From: Inia geoffrensis | Lineage: Eukaryota > Chordata > Mammalia > Artiodactyla > Iniidae | Direction: 5' to 3' | DNA length: 64,000 nucleotides | Assembly: GCA_036417435.1 (NCBI GenBank) | Contig: CM070899.1 | Span: forward strand, 67,349,001-67,413,000 | Position numbers and translations under genes: made by a program | Notes under the pieces: generated by a model | The model's input: the letters and a program-made list of their open reading frames with translations, nothing else | What the model was told of the DNA's origin: nothing | Databases searched by the model: none | Shown here: positions 46,921 through 58,605 of the stretch, in pieces | Position numbering within the stretch: position 1 is the stretch's first letter | Layout of the letters: each line of letters starts with the position of its first letter

Positions 46921-48775
46921 AATACTGTTCCTGTCTTGTGTTTCTTACAGCTCTACCTTCTACTATCCTTACAGGTCTATCCTTCTACTGCAGGATCCCT
47001 TTACAGAAAAGCAATTATTCAACCTGACCTGCGCTACCATTACACCAAATGTCACCATTCATCCCAACAAATAGGAAAGCTTCAGTTAAGGACAGAGATG
47101 TTTTCAGCTCTCTCAAAGAGGACAGTGAGAAGGCTGTGGTGATGCAGAGTAAAGGATTAGGAAATTACTCCTCCTGAGACTCTTCTTATCTCCATCTACC
47201 TCCAAGGGAGAGTCAGATGCCATCTAAATCAAAGTGAGGCTACCTTTTATTTCTCTACCCCCTCCTTCTCACTTCCCAATCTTCCTCACAATTACAGCAA
47301 AAGTAGAAAACCACTTCTCTCTTTAGATTCTCTATTGCTTACTATAATTATTATGGCAGCAATTGCTGGGTGGATTTACAATCTGATATTTTACCACAAT
47401 GCAGATATTAAATCCTCTTATGAACATGATCTCATTAATTCTTATAACGATAGTCTGATATGAAACAAGGACTAAGACCTTCAATATTCATTCTCTACAC
47501 AGACAGGGAGAGCGAGGCAAGGTGCTGGGAGGCCACAAGGGGATTAGCTAAGCTGGAATTAAAACCTAGCATTCTGATTTTCATTTCGTTCTAGTACTAC
47601 CCTAAATAATTCTACATCTTAGAGGCATAAAGTACCCACTTGAGGATCAGCCAGGATGGAGTGAAAGTAAACATAATTCCATAGAGTTTCATAGAGCACC
47701 ATTTGACTGCAGTGGCTGAGTCTCTGAATTCAAATCCTTAGAGGGAAATCTCACTGGCGAAGCACTATCTGTAGATTGATACCCTTAGGTTAGTTGTGGG
47801 GGAGGAAGCATGTGTGATGCTGAGGTGCTCCTGCAGTTAGAAGGGGAAGTTAAATCAGACTTTTGTTCCAACAAGTCTTGATATGTAATTGTATTCAACC
47901 TTTGTTGTTCCACAAGTCTTGATATGTAATTGTATTCAGCCTTGTCTTCATATTTAACTTGTCTTTCCTAGTACAGTAAAAGTTTCTTGACATTAGGGCT
48001 CTGGTTTTTTTTTTTCTTCCGCCTCTCAGGGCCCTATATGTGGGTTAGCAAAAATATCGGTTGAACTGATTTTATCTTTTATTTGGTGCACACCAAGTAA
48101 AAAGTGTAAATACTTCTAAGCCATTGGATGGATGAATATTCATTTAAAAGAGATAGAAAATAGCCATATTTTTCTTTACAGAAGCTTGGTCTTCTCATTG
48201 GCAAACGTCACATACAAGCATTCCATATTTCAAAATGGTTTTAAGATGATGTGTTCAGAGACTTCAGCGTCCCACAATGACAGAGTAACTGATACCTGGC
48301 TCGTCTTCCTACTGCAATAAACTATAACAATGAACAAGACATATGAGGCAACTGTTTTCAGGCAAAGAACAATAGGGAGCATAAGACTATAATTCTTGTA
48401 ATTTTGCAATTCTTGAGAGAAGGGAAGCATGAAATGAACCCCAGAATTGCCCCAGTTTTCTGCCCTGGGCATACTTCTGCCATAATATGAGGAGATGGAG
48501 ACAAAGCAGAATGAGCAGATAAGGCAGAGATTACAGTTCCAGGCTGCTGAAACAGCTACAGTGTGTGAGATCAGATGCTAGAGAAGAACCTGTGCAAAGG
48601 GAGGTCCCAAAAGTCTGTGTGGGGATTCACCATGGGTCCTTGGTATGGGTGGGGCTGTAGTTGAATTCAGTTGAGACCTGAGAAAGACTGTGCTTTAGGA
48701 TTACAGTTCCTACTTGAGAAATAAGAACTTTAAGAGTAAGAAGCATATCATAGAGTAAGGACTAACTTCAAAACC
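46921..48775. other. Unassigned sequence
   Basis: No gene was recognised. It contains the tandem duplication listed separately at 47862-47941. Confidence 0.4.
47862..47941 (+). repeat. About 40-bp tandem duplication
   Basis: The block containing acaagtcttgatatgtaatt and gtattcaacc at 47862-47900 is repeated at 47901-47941 with small differences at its start and end. Confidence 0.92.
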
Positions 48776-48779
48776 AAAA

Positions 48780-49934
48780 CAGTCCTCCCCTAACAAAAAA
48801 CAAAACTGAGTCTGACAGAACCAAAAAGTATCTACTTAAGTGACTTAACTCCCCACAAGAACAAAACTCAATACTCTTTACACCCAACACCCAACACATA
48901 ATCCAGAGTCTCTATAATGTATCATCCATAATGTCCAGGCTACAACAAAAATTTACCAGGCAGGCAAAGAAAAAGATAAATATGACCTAAACTAAAGAGA
49001 TAGAGGGAAAAAAAGAAAAAAAACAACCAAGATATTCCAGATGTTGGAATTATTAGACAAGTACTTTAAAAGAGCTACGACAAATATGTTAAAGGACTTA
49101 AAAGATGGTTAAAATGAGTGCACAGATGGGAAATCTCTGCAGAGATGAAAAATACAGAAAATAATAAAATGGAAATTCTAAAACTGACAAGTACAAATAT
49201 ATGAAATGAAAATTATTAGTAAACTTGAAGAAAGACAAATAGAAATTATCCATTCTGGAGATAAAAGATAAGTTAAAAAATGAACAAAACTCAGTGATCT
49301 ATGAGACAATCATGTGGTCTAACATACTAAAAAGTGTTTCTTTAATCCAAAAGAAGTCAGGAAAGGGGGAACAAAAAACAGATTTGGCAACTAGAAAAAA
49401 AATGAGATGATATACTTGAAACTAATAATTGTATTAATATAAATGAACTAATATTCCGATTAAAAAGGAGAGATTAAAAAGTGAGACCCAACTAAATATT
49501 GTCAAGAAGAGATCCACTTGATATATATAAACACAGAGATAACTTAAAGTGAAAGGTTGGAAAAAGATATACTATGTAAACAGTAAGCAAAAGAAAACTG
49601 CTGTGATTTATTAATATCAGACAAAGTAAAGAGTATTATCACAGATTTTTTAAAAGGATATTTCTTAAAAAGAAATCAGGAAGACATAAAAATTCTAAAT
49701 GTATACTTACCTAATTACAGAGCTTCAAGATTTATGAATAACAACTGGCAGAACTAAAGGGAGAAATAGACAGTCACAGTTGGGGATTTTGATACCCTTC
49801 TCTCAGCAATTGATAAAACAATTTAAAAAATCAGAGTGGACAAGGAAGATTTAAACAAGATTATCAACTAACTAGATGCAGTTGCCATTTAGAAAACACC
49901 ACACTCAACAACTGAGAATACACATTCTCTTCAA
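48780..49934 (+). mobile_element. Old L1 (L1M-like) 5' and endonuclease-region fragments
   Basis: The segment near 49020-49150 ('ccagatgttggaattattag', 'gacaagtactttaaaagagc') resembles the 5' part of old mammalian L1. The segment near 49675-49930 ('gaactaaagggagaaataga', 'caactgagaatacacattct') resembles the ORF2 endonuclease region. The frames are fully broken. Confidence 0.7.
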
Positions 49935-50535
49935 GAGCATATGGAGTATTGGAGGTCCTAGCTACAGCAATCAGACAAGAAAAAGAAATAAAAGGTATCC
50001 AAATTGGAAGAGAAGAGCTAAAATTGTCATTATATATGGATGACATGATACTATACAGAGAACACCCTAAAGACTCAACACAAAAACTACTAGAACTGAT
50101 AAACAAATTCAGCAAAGTAGCAGGGTACAAGATTAACATACAGAAATCAGTTGCATTTCTTTACACTAACAATGAAATATCAGAAAGGGAAAGTAACAAA
50201 ACAATCCCTTTTAAAATCACATTAAAAAATACTTAGGAATAAACCTGACAAGGAAGTCAAAGACTTATATGTTGAGAACTATAAAACATCGATAAAGGAA
50301 TTTGATTCAAAGAAATGGAAAGATATTCTATGCTCTTGGATTGGAAGAATTAATATTGTTAAAATGGCCATGTACCTAAAGCAATCTACAGATTTAATGC
50401 AATCCCTATCAAACTACCCATGAGATTTTTCACAGAACTAGAACAAATAATCCTAAAATTTATATGGTATCATAAAAGGCCCAGAATTGCCAAAGCAATC
50501 CTGTGGAAAAAGAACAGAGCAGGAGGTATAACCCT
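49935..50535 (+). pseudogene. L1 ORF2 reverse transcriptase remnant
   Basis: Translation from 49949 gives L1 reverse transcriptase downstream of the fingers. It includes the segment [20 protein letters not shown] and the catalytic motif, here MDDMILY in place of the usual FADDMILY. The match continues to about 50530 and stops where ERV pol begins. The alanine of the FADD motif is replaced and later frames are shifted, so it is inactive. Confidence 0.87.
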
Positions 50536-50539
50536 CAAA

Positions 50540-52340
50540 TGGATCTTAGAGAATGACAGTTGATTATTGTAAAGTTAACCAAGTGCTGACTCCAATTGCA
50601 TCTGCTGTTCCAGATGTAGTTTCATTGTTTGAGCAAATGTAACACTCCCCCTGACACCTGATATGCAGCTATCGATCTGGCAAATGCCTGTTTCTCAAAG
50701 CCTGTTAAGTAAACAACATCAGAAACAGCTTGCTTTCAGGGGCAAAGCCAGCAATACACCTTCACTGTCCTACCTCAGTGGTATAGCAACTCTCCAGTCC
50801 TGTGTCATAATTTAGTCCACAGTACCTTGATCACCTTTCCCTTCTAGAAGACATCACACTGGCCTTACTATGGGCCACCAAGTTACTATGCAATCTGAGC
50901 TTCCCATCATGAACTGGGTGTTGTCTGACCTACCAAGGTTGGGTTTGCACAGAAGCACTCCATTATCAAATGGAAGTAGTATATACAAGACTGGGTTTGA
51001 GTAGATCCTGAAGGCACAAGTAATTTATATGAAGAAGTGGCACAAATACTCATGGTCCCCACTCCTGCCACATTACCTTCTCTCCTCTAGCCCATACCTA
51101 TGACTTCATGGGGAGTTCCCTACAATAAGTTGGCTGAGAAAGAGAAGACTCATGCCTAGTTTACAGATAGTTCTGCACTATATGCAGGTGTCACTAAAAA
51201 GTGGATAGTTGCAACACTACAGCCCCTTTCTGGGATATCCCCAAGGGACAGTGGTGAAGGGAAATCCTTCCAGTGGGCAGAACTTCAAGCAGTGCACTTT
51301 GTTGCTCATTTTGTTTGGAAGGAAAAATGGTTAGAGGTACAAGTCTATGGTAATTCATGTTCTGTGGCCAATGGTTTGGCTGCATGGGTAAGGACTTGAA
51401 AGTAACATGAATGGAAAATTGGTGACAATAAAGTCTGAGAAAGAGGTATGTAGATAGACTTCTCTGAATGGGCAAACAAAGTGAATATATTTGTGTTCCA
51501 TGTGAATGCTAACTAAAGTGTGACCTAAGCGAGGAGGATTTTTTAATAATCAAGTGGATAGAATAACCCTTTCTGCAATACATGTCATCCTCTTTTTCCA
51601 GCCACTCTTGCCATTTTCCAAAGGGCTCATGAATAAAGTGGCTATGGTAGCAATGAAGGAGATTATGCATGGGATCAGCAACATGAACTTCCATTCACCA
51701 AGGCCCACCTGAATACAATTACTGTTGAAGACCCAATTGGCCAGCAGCAGCACTGAGTTCTTGATATGGCACCATTCCCCAGGCTAATTAGCTGGCTATC
51801 TGATGGCAAGTTAATTACAATGAACCACCTCCATCATGGAAGGGGCAGTTCTTTGTTCTTACTGGAATAGACACTTACTCTGGAAATAGATTTGCTTTAC
51901 CTCTGTGCAATGCTTCTGCCAAAACTACCATCCATGGACTTATGGGATGTCTTATCCATCATCATGGTACTCCACACCGCATTGCTTCTGATCAAGCGAC
52001 TCACTTCACAGTGATGGGCTATGTGGCAATGGGCCCATACTCATGGATTTCACTGGTCAAACTATGTTCCTCATCATCCTGAAGCAGCTGCCTTGACAGA
52101 GTGGTGGAATGGCCTTTTGAAAACTTAGTCACAGTGCCGGCTAGGTGGCAATACCTTGCAGGACTATGGCAATATCCTCCAAGAGGGTGTGTATGCTTTA
52201 AATCAGCATACAGTATGTGGTGCTGTTTCTCCCACAGTCAGAATTCATGAGTCTAAGAACCAAGGGGTGGAAATGCGAGTAGCACCACTCACTATTACCT
52301 CTAGTGATCCACCAGTAAAATGTTTGCTTCCCATCCCTGT
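50540..52340 (+). pseudogene. ERV-L-like pol remnant: RT pieces, RNase H, integrase
   Basis: Pol domains run in order on the plus strand. A reverse transcriptase start lies at about 50545-50700. A large gap follows where the catalytic centre should be. The RT/RNase H connection is at about 50920-51130, RNase H at about 51140-51540, and integrase at about 51560-52340. In the integrase C-terminal part, YALNQHTVCGAVSP is readable from 52192. Many stops and frameshifts are present. No 5' LTR or gag was found, so the copy starts abruptly inside pol next to L1 sequence. Confidence 0.85.
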
Positions 52341-52830
52341 GATTTAATGCTTTGTTGGTCTGTTGATCTTTGTCCCAAAGGGAGAAATGCTTTTACCAGG
52401 AGACACAACAATGATTCTACTGAACTGGAAGGTATAACTGCCATTCAGCCACTTTGGACTCCTCATGCCTCTGAGTCAACAGGCAAAGAAGAGGGTTACT
52501 ATACTGGCTAGAGTTATTGATCCTGATTATCAAGGGGAAACTGGGCTGGTACTACACAATGGATATAAGGAAGAGAATGTCTGGAATATAAGAATCCCGC
52601 AGGGTGTCTCTTAGTACTACCATGCTATATGACTGAAGTCAGTGGAAAACTAGAACAATCCAATTCAAGCAGGACTGCTAATGGTCCAGACAGACCCTTC
52701 AGGAATGAAGGTTCGGATCACACTATGAGGCAAGGAACCACAATCAGCTAAGGTGCTTGCTGCAAACAAAAGGAATATGGAAATGTAGTATAAGAAGCTA
52801 ATTATAAATACCAGCTATAACCACGTGACC
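52320..52830 (+). pseudogene. ERV-L-like dUTPase remnant
   Basis: Directly after integrase, the frame from about 52395 shows dUTPase-like motifs. A HFGLL motif is near 52450, and the substrate-pocket motif reads VIDPDYQG at 52513-52536. One in-frame stop lies near 52433 and more follow. A dUTPase after integrase and the lack of env both fit class III (ERV-L) elements. In active relatives the enzyme hydrolyses dUTP to limit uracil incorporation. This copy is dead. Confidence 0.78.
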
Positions 52831-53195
52831 AGTTACAGAAATGAGGACTATAATTGCTGAGTATTTCTTGCTTATTTTATTAAACATGTTTATGTATATG
52901 TGTATATATATTTTTGTTTGTTTTCTTCCCTCTCTTATCCCCATATCATCTAACATAGATACATTAATAGTGAACTTTACATAACAGTATTTAAATTATA
53001 GGATATCAGGGAGAAGAGTGAACATCACCCAAGACCTTTTCATCCTCTTTTGGAGAAAGGATCAGTGTGTTTTGGGCTATATACAGGATAGTTGTATCAT
53101 GTTAGGCAAAAGTAGGGCTTTGTTATTGTCTTTATTTGGAAATTAAGTATAGTTTAAGGAGATATATATGAGCATCACATTGATAAGGGATAGAC

Positions 53196-53656
53196 TGTGA
53201 TGATCTGTTTTATGTGAACTCTACTAGGCAATAGTCCCCAGTTATTCAATCAAACACTAATCTAGGTGTTACTCTGAAGGTATTTTGTAGATGTGATCAA
53301 CAGCTACTGATCAGCTGACTTTACGGAGATTATCCTCACTAACTTGGATAGGCCTGACCCAATCAGCTACAAAGACCTTAAGAGCAGAACTGAGGTTTCC
53401 CTGAAGAAGAAAAAATTCTACCTGTGGACTGAAACTTCAACTCCTGCCCAGATGTTTCCAACCTGCCCTTCTTTATGGCCTATCCTACAAATCTGGACGT
53501 GACTACCCAGCACCCAATAAGTATAAGCCAATACTTGCAATATAGCCATCTTTCTTTCTTCCTTCTTTCCTTCCTTCCTTTCTTTCTTTCTTTTTCTTTC
53601 TTTCCTTTCTTTCTTTCTTTCTTTCTTTCTTTCCTTTTTCTTTCTTTCTTTCTTTC

Positions 53657-53710
<54 letters not shown>

Positions 53711-53726
53711 CTTTCTTTCTTCCTTT

Positions 53727-53764
<38 letters not shown>

Positions 53765-53877
53765 ATACATATGTATATACACATATATTTACCCTACTAG
53801 ATTCTTTTCTGCTGGAACTCTAATGCATATACTCTTCAACTCCTTTTTGAGGCCAGAAGAACCTTGATACTAATACT
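53196..53877 (+). mobile_element. ERV 3' LTR with embedded microsatellite
   Basis: It begins at about tgatgatctgttttatgtga and continues with 'aatcaaacactaatctaggt', 'ggcctgacccaatcagctac' and 'cttaagagcagaactgaggt'. It ends near 'ccttgatactaatact'. It lies downstream of the dUTPase in the same orientation, so it is probably that element's 3' LTR. A TTTC/CA microsatellite has expanded inside it. Confidence 0.75.
53548..53762 (+). repeat. TTTC-CA compound microsatellite
   Basis: About 180 bp of tttc/cttt units (53548-53729) pass into (CA)n at 53731-53758, then 'catacatatgtatatac'. Both strands give long low-complexity ORFs that are not genes. Confidence 0.98.
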
Positions 53878-53884
53878 TGACAAT

Positions 53885-54425
53885 AACATGCAGGAAAAGA
53901 AAATTACAGACTAATATAGCTCATGAATTATAGACACAAAACTTCATAATAAAATGCTAGCAAATCAAATGCAGCAATACCAAAAGGATAATATATCATG
54001 ACCAAGTGGGGTTTAGTCCAGACTGAAAGCATAATATTTGAAAATCAATCATTGAAATTCATCATTTTAACAGAATAAAAGAGAAAAGCCATATCACCCT
54101 CTTAATAGAGGAACAAAAGCAATTTGACATTTCACATTCATTTGTGGTAAAAATTCTCAAAAAATGAGAAGTAGAAGGGAATTTTTCAGAGTGTGATAAA
54201 CAGCATCTATAAAAACCTACAGCAAATATACTTAGCAGTGAAATACTGGCTGCTTTCCCCCTAAGATGGGAACAAGTTAAAGTGTCCACTCTTACCATTT
54301 CTAGTCATCGTTGAACAAAGAAGTCATAACCAGTGCAATAAAGCAAGAAAAAGAAATGGAAAGCATAAAGATCTGAAAAGAAAAAACAACACTGTCTTTA
54401 TTTACAGATGGCATGATTGCTTATG
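53885..54425 (+). pseudogene. L1 ORF2 reverse transcriptase remnant, upstream part
   Basis: The sequence 'aaaattacagactaatatag' to 'atcatgaccaagtggggttt' matches the L1 reverse transcriptase region upstream of the catalytic motif. The segment near 54340-54420 then reaches the motif itself, here encoding FTDGM instead of FADDM. It overlaps in ORF2 position with the piece at 49.9-50.5 kb, so it is not a simple continuation of it. Confidence 0.78.
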
Positions 54426-54429
54426 TTGA

Positions 54430-54810
54430 ACGGTGACTACAACACATACTAACTTTGTGATCTTGGACTAATTACTTAGTATAACAGGCTTATTGTCCTC
54501 ATCTGTAAGGTGGACATACCAAGTTATGAGGATGTGATGAAATAATACACATAAAGTGTTTGGCACAATGTCAGGCTCATGAGATGTTAGTGTTGACAGT
54601 GACGGTGGTAGTGGTGGTAACTTAAATAATCTAGGACTTTATCCAGAATTGAACTTCTCTGTGCCTCGATTTCCTCATCGGTTAAACAGATAATACTATT
54701 GCCTACCACATAGTGTTCTGTGAGGATTGCAAGCAAATGCATATACCATGCTTTGAACAATGCCTAACACAAAATAAGTGTCAATAGTGTTAGCCACTTT
54801 TATTATTATC
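54430..54810 (+). repeat. Two MIR SINEs in tandem, plus strand
   Basis: The first copy (54430-54600) has 'ctaactttgtgatcttggac' and 'gtgtttggcacaatgtcagg'. The second (about 54640-54810) has 'tgcctcgatttcctcatcgg' and 'caatgcctaacacaaaataa'. Both are ancient. Confidence 0.8.
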
Positions 54811-54959
54811 CAATTATATGTTCCATTTTTAGAATAATCTCGTATCTTAAAATTGTTCTCTGAGAAGCCACCTTAATAGAAAGGATATAGGATTCAATCT
54901 TTTTGGTGAGAAACATAGTGGAGCTCCTCTGGAACCCTAAACTGATTTGTAGCCAAAGA

Positions 54960-55180
54960 AATTTAATTAGATTCAATAAGCTGTTATTGAAAACCTACTG
55001 TATACCAGTTGCTGCTAGGCACATTTTAACCTCTTTTAATCCTCAAACCAGCTTTTGGGTGGGCACTTCCCTCAGGTCCATTTTATGGGAGATTGGGACA
55101 CAGGGTAAATAATTTGCCCAAAGTCGCACTGCTAATAACTGACCAGGTTAAAATACCATTTCAAGGCCTCCAAGTCCAAG
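54960..55180 (-). repeat. MIR-like SINE, minus strand
   Basis: The segments 'aaaacctactgtataccagt', 'gtccattttatgggagattg' and 'aataatttgcccaaagtcgc' fit the reverse MIR order. Confidence 0.65.
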
Positions 55181-57295
55181 CATTCTCATTGCTTCTTCAT
55201 CATGTACAACATAAACAGCCCCCAACTAACCTCACCAGATTGTTTATTCTTTATGTACAGATAAAATTAGTCAGTCATGAGCATTTATGCTAAATGTCCA
55301 AATTAACACTGCGTGTGTCAAAGGAATCCAAACTGTTGGTGGGGGCGGGGAAGGAGGGAGGGAGAAGGTTTCTCTCCAGTCCAAGTGATTTGGATCCACA
55401 CCAGCGTATCTGCCCCCTGCTTTCTAGACTCTGTGCTGTGAGAAAGAGATATCAGGGCGTATAGTAAATGGAGTCTCACCAAACTCCATACTTAATTCTT
55501 GCCGGAAAAAAACAGAAGCAGCTAAAAATGTAACCTGTGTTGGATCCCTGCACAAAGTCGGCCTTCACTAGCTATTGCTACATGTTGATCTAGAAGAAAT
55601 ATTTCATTAAGTACACTCTTGCTGTAGATTTTTATCTAGTTGCCATAGAAACTTTGGAGGAAAAGCTTGTTTTTAACCCTTGGACTAGGTTTGCCACCCA
55701 GTTTTATAGGTCTATTTAAGAGCCCCCTTATTTTAAACTCTTCCCCTTCTGCTCTCCTGTTTTCTTCTCCTATGAGACAGCTGGACGGGATCTGCTCATG
55801 ACCTTCAAAATGCCCCTTAGTGTGTTTTGAAGGCACAGTTCCTGAGGGTAGATGGCAATAGCCAACGGCGTTTTTCTGTGTTTATCTGTGAGAAGGGCTC
55901 TGGTCACGACAGAATTTTTTTAAGCTGAAGTTTCACTTCATCAAAAATAAAAATGAACTTTCGTATTTCTATCTCCTCTGCCAAGTAAGCTCTCCCACCT
56001 AGCCCAAGTCCTTAAAGAAGAAGTAATGAGCCCCACCCAACTCTCCAGACAGCCCCCAAACTGGAAGTGTCTAGTTTCTAGATGCCCTGAGTCCTTCTGT
56101 CCTCCCACAGCCCCCCTCCTCTCTGTTCCTAGAGTTTCCAAGTACACCACCAGGGCTGTGCTTGTCTGCATAGCTTTCCCATCCCTGAGGGATGTACGCA
56201 TGTATCTCAGAGCAGGAGTCTAGGCTCAGTTTACAGCCAGTTGGCTCCCAGGATGTGAACTCGTAACTGTCTCCATACTAGATGACATCTTTCTAAAGTT
56301 GTCCCTTTCTTCTCCTGTCTGAGAGCTGACTGGCACAAATGGAAATCCTCATCTGGTTATAATTGGTTTTGTTCCGCAGGAAAGAGGTGGGTGTTGGACA
56401 GTGAGTTGTATTTGGTATGGGGAGGGGCAGGGGCGGGGTCAGTCAAGGCCTGGCCTTGCTCTGGTTTGGAGGGAAGGCTGAGGGCCAGATGTTGGACATT
56501 TCTGGAAGTTAGAAAATGTAAGCTGTGGAGGACAGGAAGATTGCTTCCAAGCTCTTTTAATTTTGGTCGTGGATGGAGGTGTGGTTGGGTACCATGGCTG
56601 AGAATAACCTCACATAAATAACATACTGTCCCTGCCAAGGCAGACATGGTCTCCCAGAGAGGAAGCGGAGGTAGGGCCTCATCTTTGTCCAGGAGCGTGA
56701 CTGCCACTCCACAGACTTAGCCTCTCAAGGTGAGGATGAAAATTGGTTACAGCGGCCTACTAAGGACTTGGAACTGCCAGGCAATCCCACCTTGCAGGAG
56801 TGCACCCACTTGGGAGGACATCTTGTGTTAGCTCTGGGGCTCTGATTATGGAGCCCTAGAAAAAGGCCTGGATGACTCCCACAAGCATAGCGAAAGATAA
56901 AAATTCATTACAAACTGTTCTGTTCCTGTGCTTACTAACAAATGAGTGAGATAAGCCAGCTCATCGGTGCAACACTCCCTGGAGATGAAAGGGCTTCAGG
57001 GTTGCCACGACAGGCAGTCTTTCCTTGGTAGAAAGTCCAAAGGTGACTACTGTGGCTGGATGGGTATCTATACCTGACTCTAGGCTACCAATATCCAGGT
57101 GAGCCCTAGATGTGGGCAAGGAGGAGTTTCAATTGCAGCTATGGGTTGCTTGTAGCTACAAACTCCTTGTTGGTCTCATTTCTGAATGCCTCTCATGATT
57201 CAGACAAAGCTTGATGCATATAGTAGATGCTGAGCAAGTGTTTGTTAAATGTATCCCAGGTTATTGGTTGTGGTCTTTGCTACACATCATAGATT
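55181..57295. other. Unassigned sequence (2.1 kb)
   Basis: No gene or repeat was recognised. The 116-codon minus-strand ORF at 56357-56707 has no known domain. Confidence 0.4.
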
Positions 57296-57299
57296 TCTT

Positions 57300-57540
57300 T
57301 TTTTAAATAACAACTTTATTGAGATATACTTCACAAACCATGAAATTCACCCTTTTAAAGTATACAATTCAGTGGATTTTAGTGTATTCATAGAATTGTG
57401 CAGTTATTACCACTATCTAATTTGAGAACATTTTTACCACCTCTCCCCAAAACTCTGTAACCGTTAGCCACTCTTCCCTATCCTCTATCCCTCAACCCCT
57501 GGCAACCACTAACTCAGTTTCTGTCTCTGACAACAGTTTT
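57300..57540 (-). mobile_element. Old L1 (L1M-like) 3'-end fragment, minus strand
   Basis: The plus strand reads 'aactttattgagatatactt', 'gtatacaattcagtggattt' and 'cccctggcaaccactaactc'. This is the reverse of the 3' end of old mammalian L1, a different and older subfamily than the L1 at 30.3 kb. Confidence 0.9.
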
Positions 57541-58478
57541 CTGATAATTGCGTCCCACAGTTTTATGTATTTCTGCATAAGCACACAAAGCAAAATGTCT
57601 ACCCGGTCATGCTCTTCAGAAAGTATTCCCTTTGTTATCCTGGTTCTAACTAATTCAGTCTCATCCTTTCTATCACTTAAAAGAACAGATGGCTTCAGCC
57701 TTCTCCAGGCCAAGGCTGAGTCTCTGGATTGCCAAACATGTTGATGAGCTCTGAAATTCAGCCCAGAATCACAATGAAAGCAAATGTGAAATACCTGGAT
57801 ATCGCCAAACTAATTCAGGCCTATCCCATGCTCTAGCACCATTTAGCAGCTACATGGGTGACCCATTCTGGTGCAATGACTCTTAGCGGAAATGGAATTT
57901 GGGGCATGCCAGGTCAGTGACAGGAGGTCAGCCTTCATCTGAAAAGGCAGCACTGAAGATGGGCAGTGGCGTCAGCCACGGGACTTCACGTGAGGAAACG
58001 ACAAGTCCTGTTTTAGGAAGAGGCCTGAAATCTGAAGCCCCGGGTTCAGATTGGGAGTGGGAGGCACAGCCTGAAGATCTCAAGCCCAGGGCAGAGCTGA
58101 TTCAGGATGCAGGATGGGCAGCCAACTCCTGAGCATCGGAATCTGTGCAGGCTGAACAGGGTGGTTCTGAGGACTATTGCCAAATAGCTGGCTGCTACCT
58201 CAGTCAGATTTATTAGCCCAGTTCAGCAGTTTTTGCCTGAGAGTGTTTTAAAGGCACCATGGGAACTTTGACACCGGGAACTGACTCACTGATAGATAAC
58301 AACGTGGAGGAGGTTAGTTCTTCCTTCTGAACTTCCTTCCTTCAACAGCTTAACCTGTTTAGAAAATGAAAGTTGGTGAGAACAATTCTCCAGTTCCAGG
58401 AACATCATGGCGGCTTCCCTTAGAAGAGGTGGCAAGGCTTTGTGATCTGTTTACAGTCAGTTGTTAACATGTGGCTTT
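57541..58478. other. Unassigned sequence
   Basis: Nothing was recognised. The 77-codon ORF at 57899-58132 has no known domain. Confidence 0.4.
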
Positions 58479-58479
58479 T

Positions 58480-58605
58480 CCAGGCCAGAATGTGAGCTTC
58501 TTGCAGAGAGAGTCGGTGTCATTTTCCTTTTTGTATCCTAGTGCCTAGAAGTTCTGGCACATAATAACCACTCAATAAAGACTTATTTAGTGAGTGAATA
58601 AATTT
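58480..58605 (+). repeat. L2 3'-end relic, plus strand
   Basis: The segment 'ccagaatgtgagcttcttgc' is followed by 'tggcacataataaccactca' and 'ataaagacttatttagtgag'. This is the L2 terminus. Confidence 0.85.

Noticed and set aside
46534..47142. A 202-codon plus-strand ORF.
   Set aside because: Its middle is antisense read-through of a CHR SINE including its T tract. The rest has no recognisable domain.
53418..53867. Long Lys/Glu-rich and Phe/Ser/Leu-rich ORFs.
   Set aside because: They are translation of the TTTC/CA microsatellite inside an LTR.
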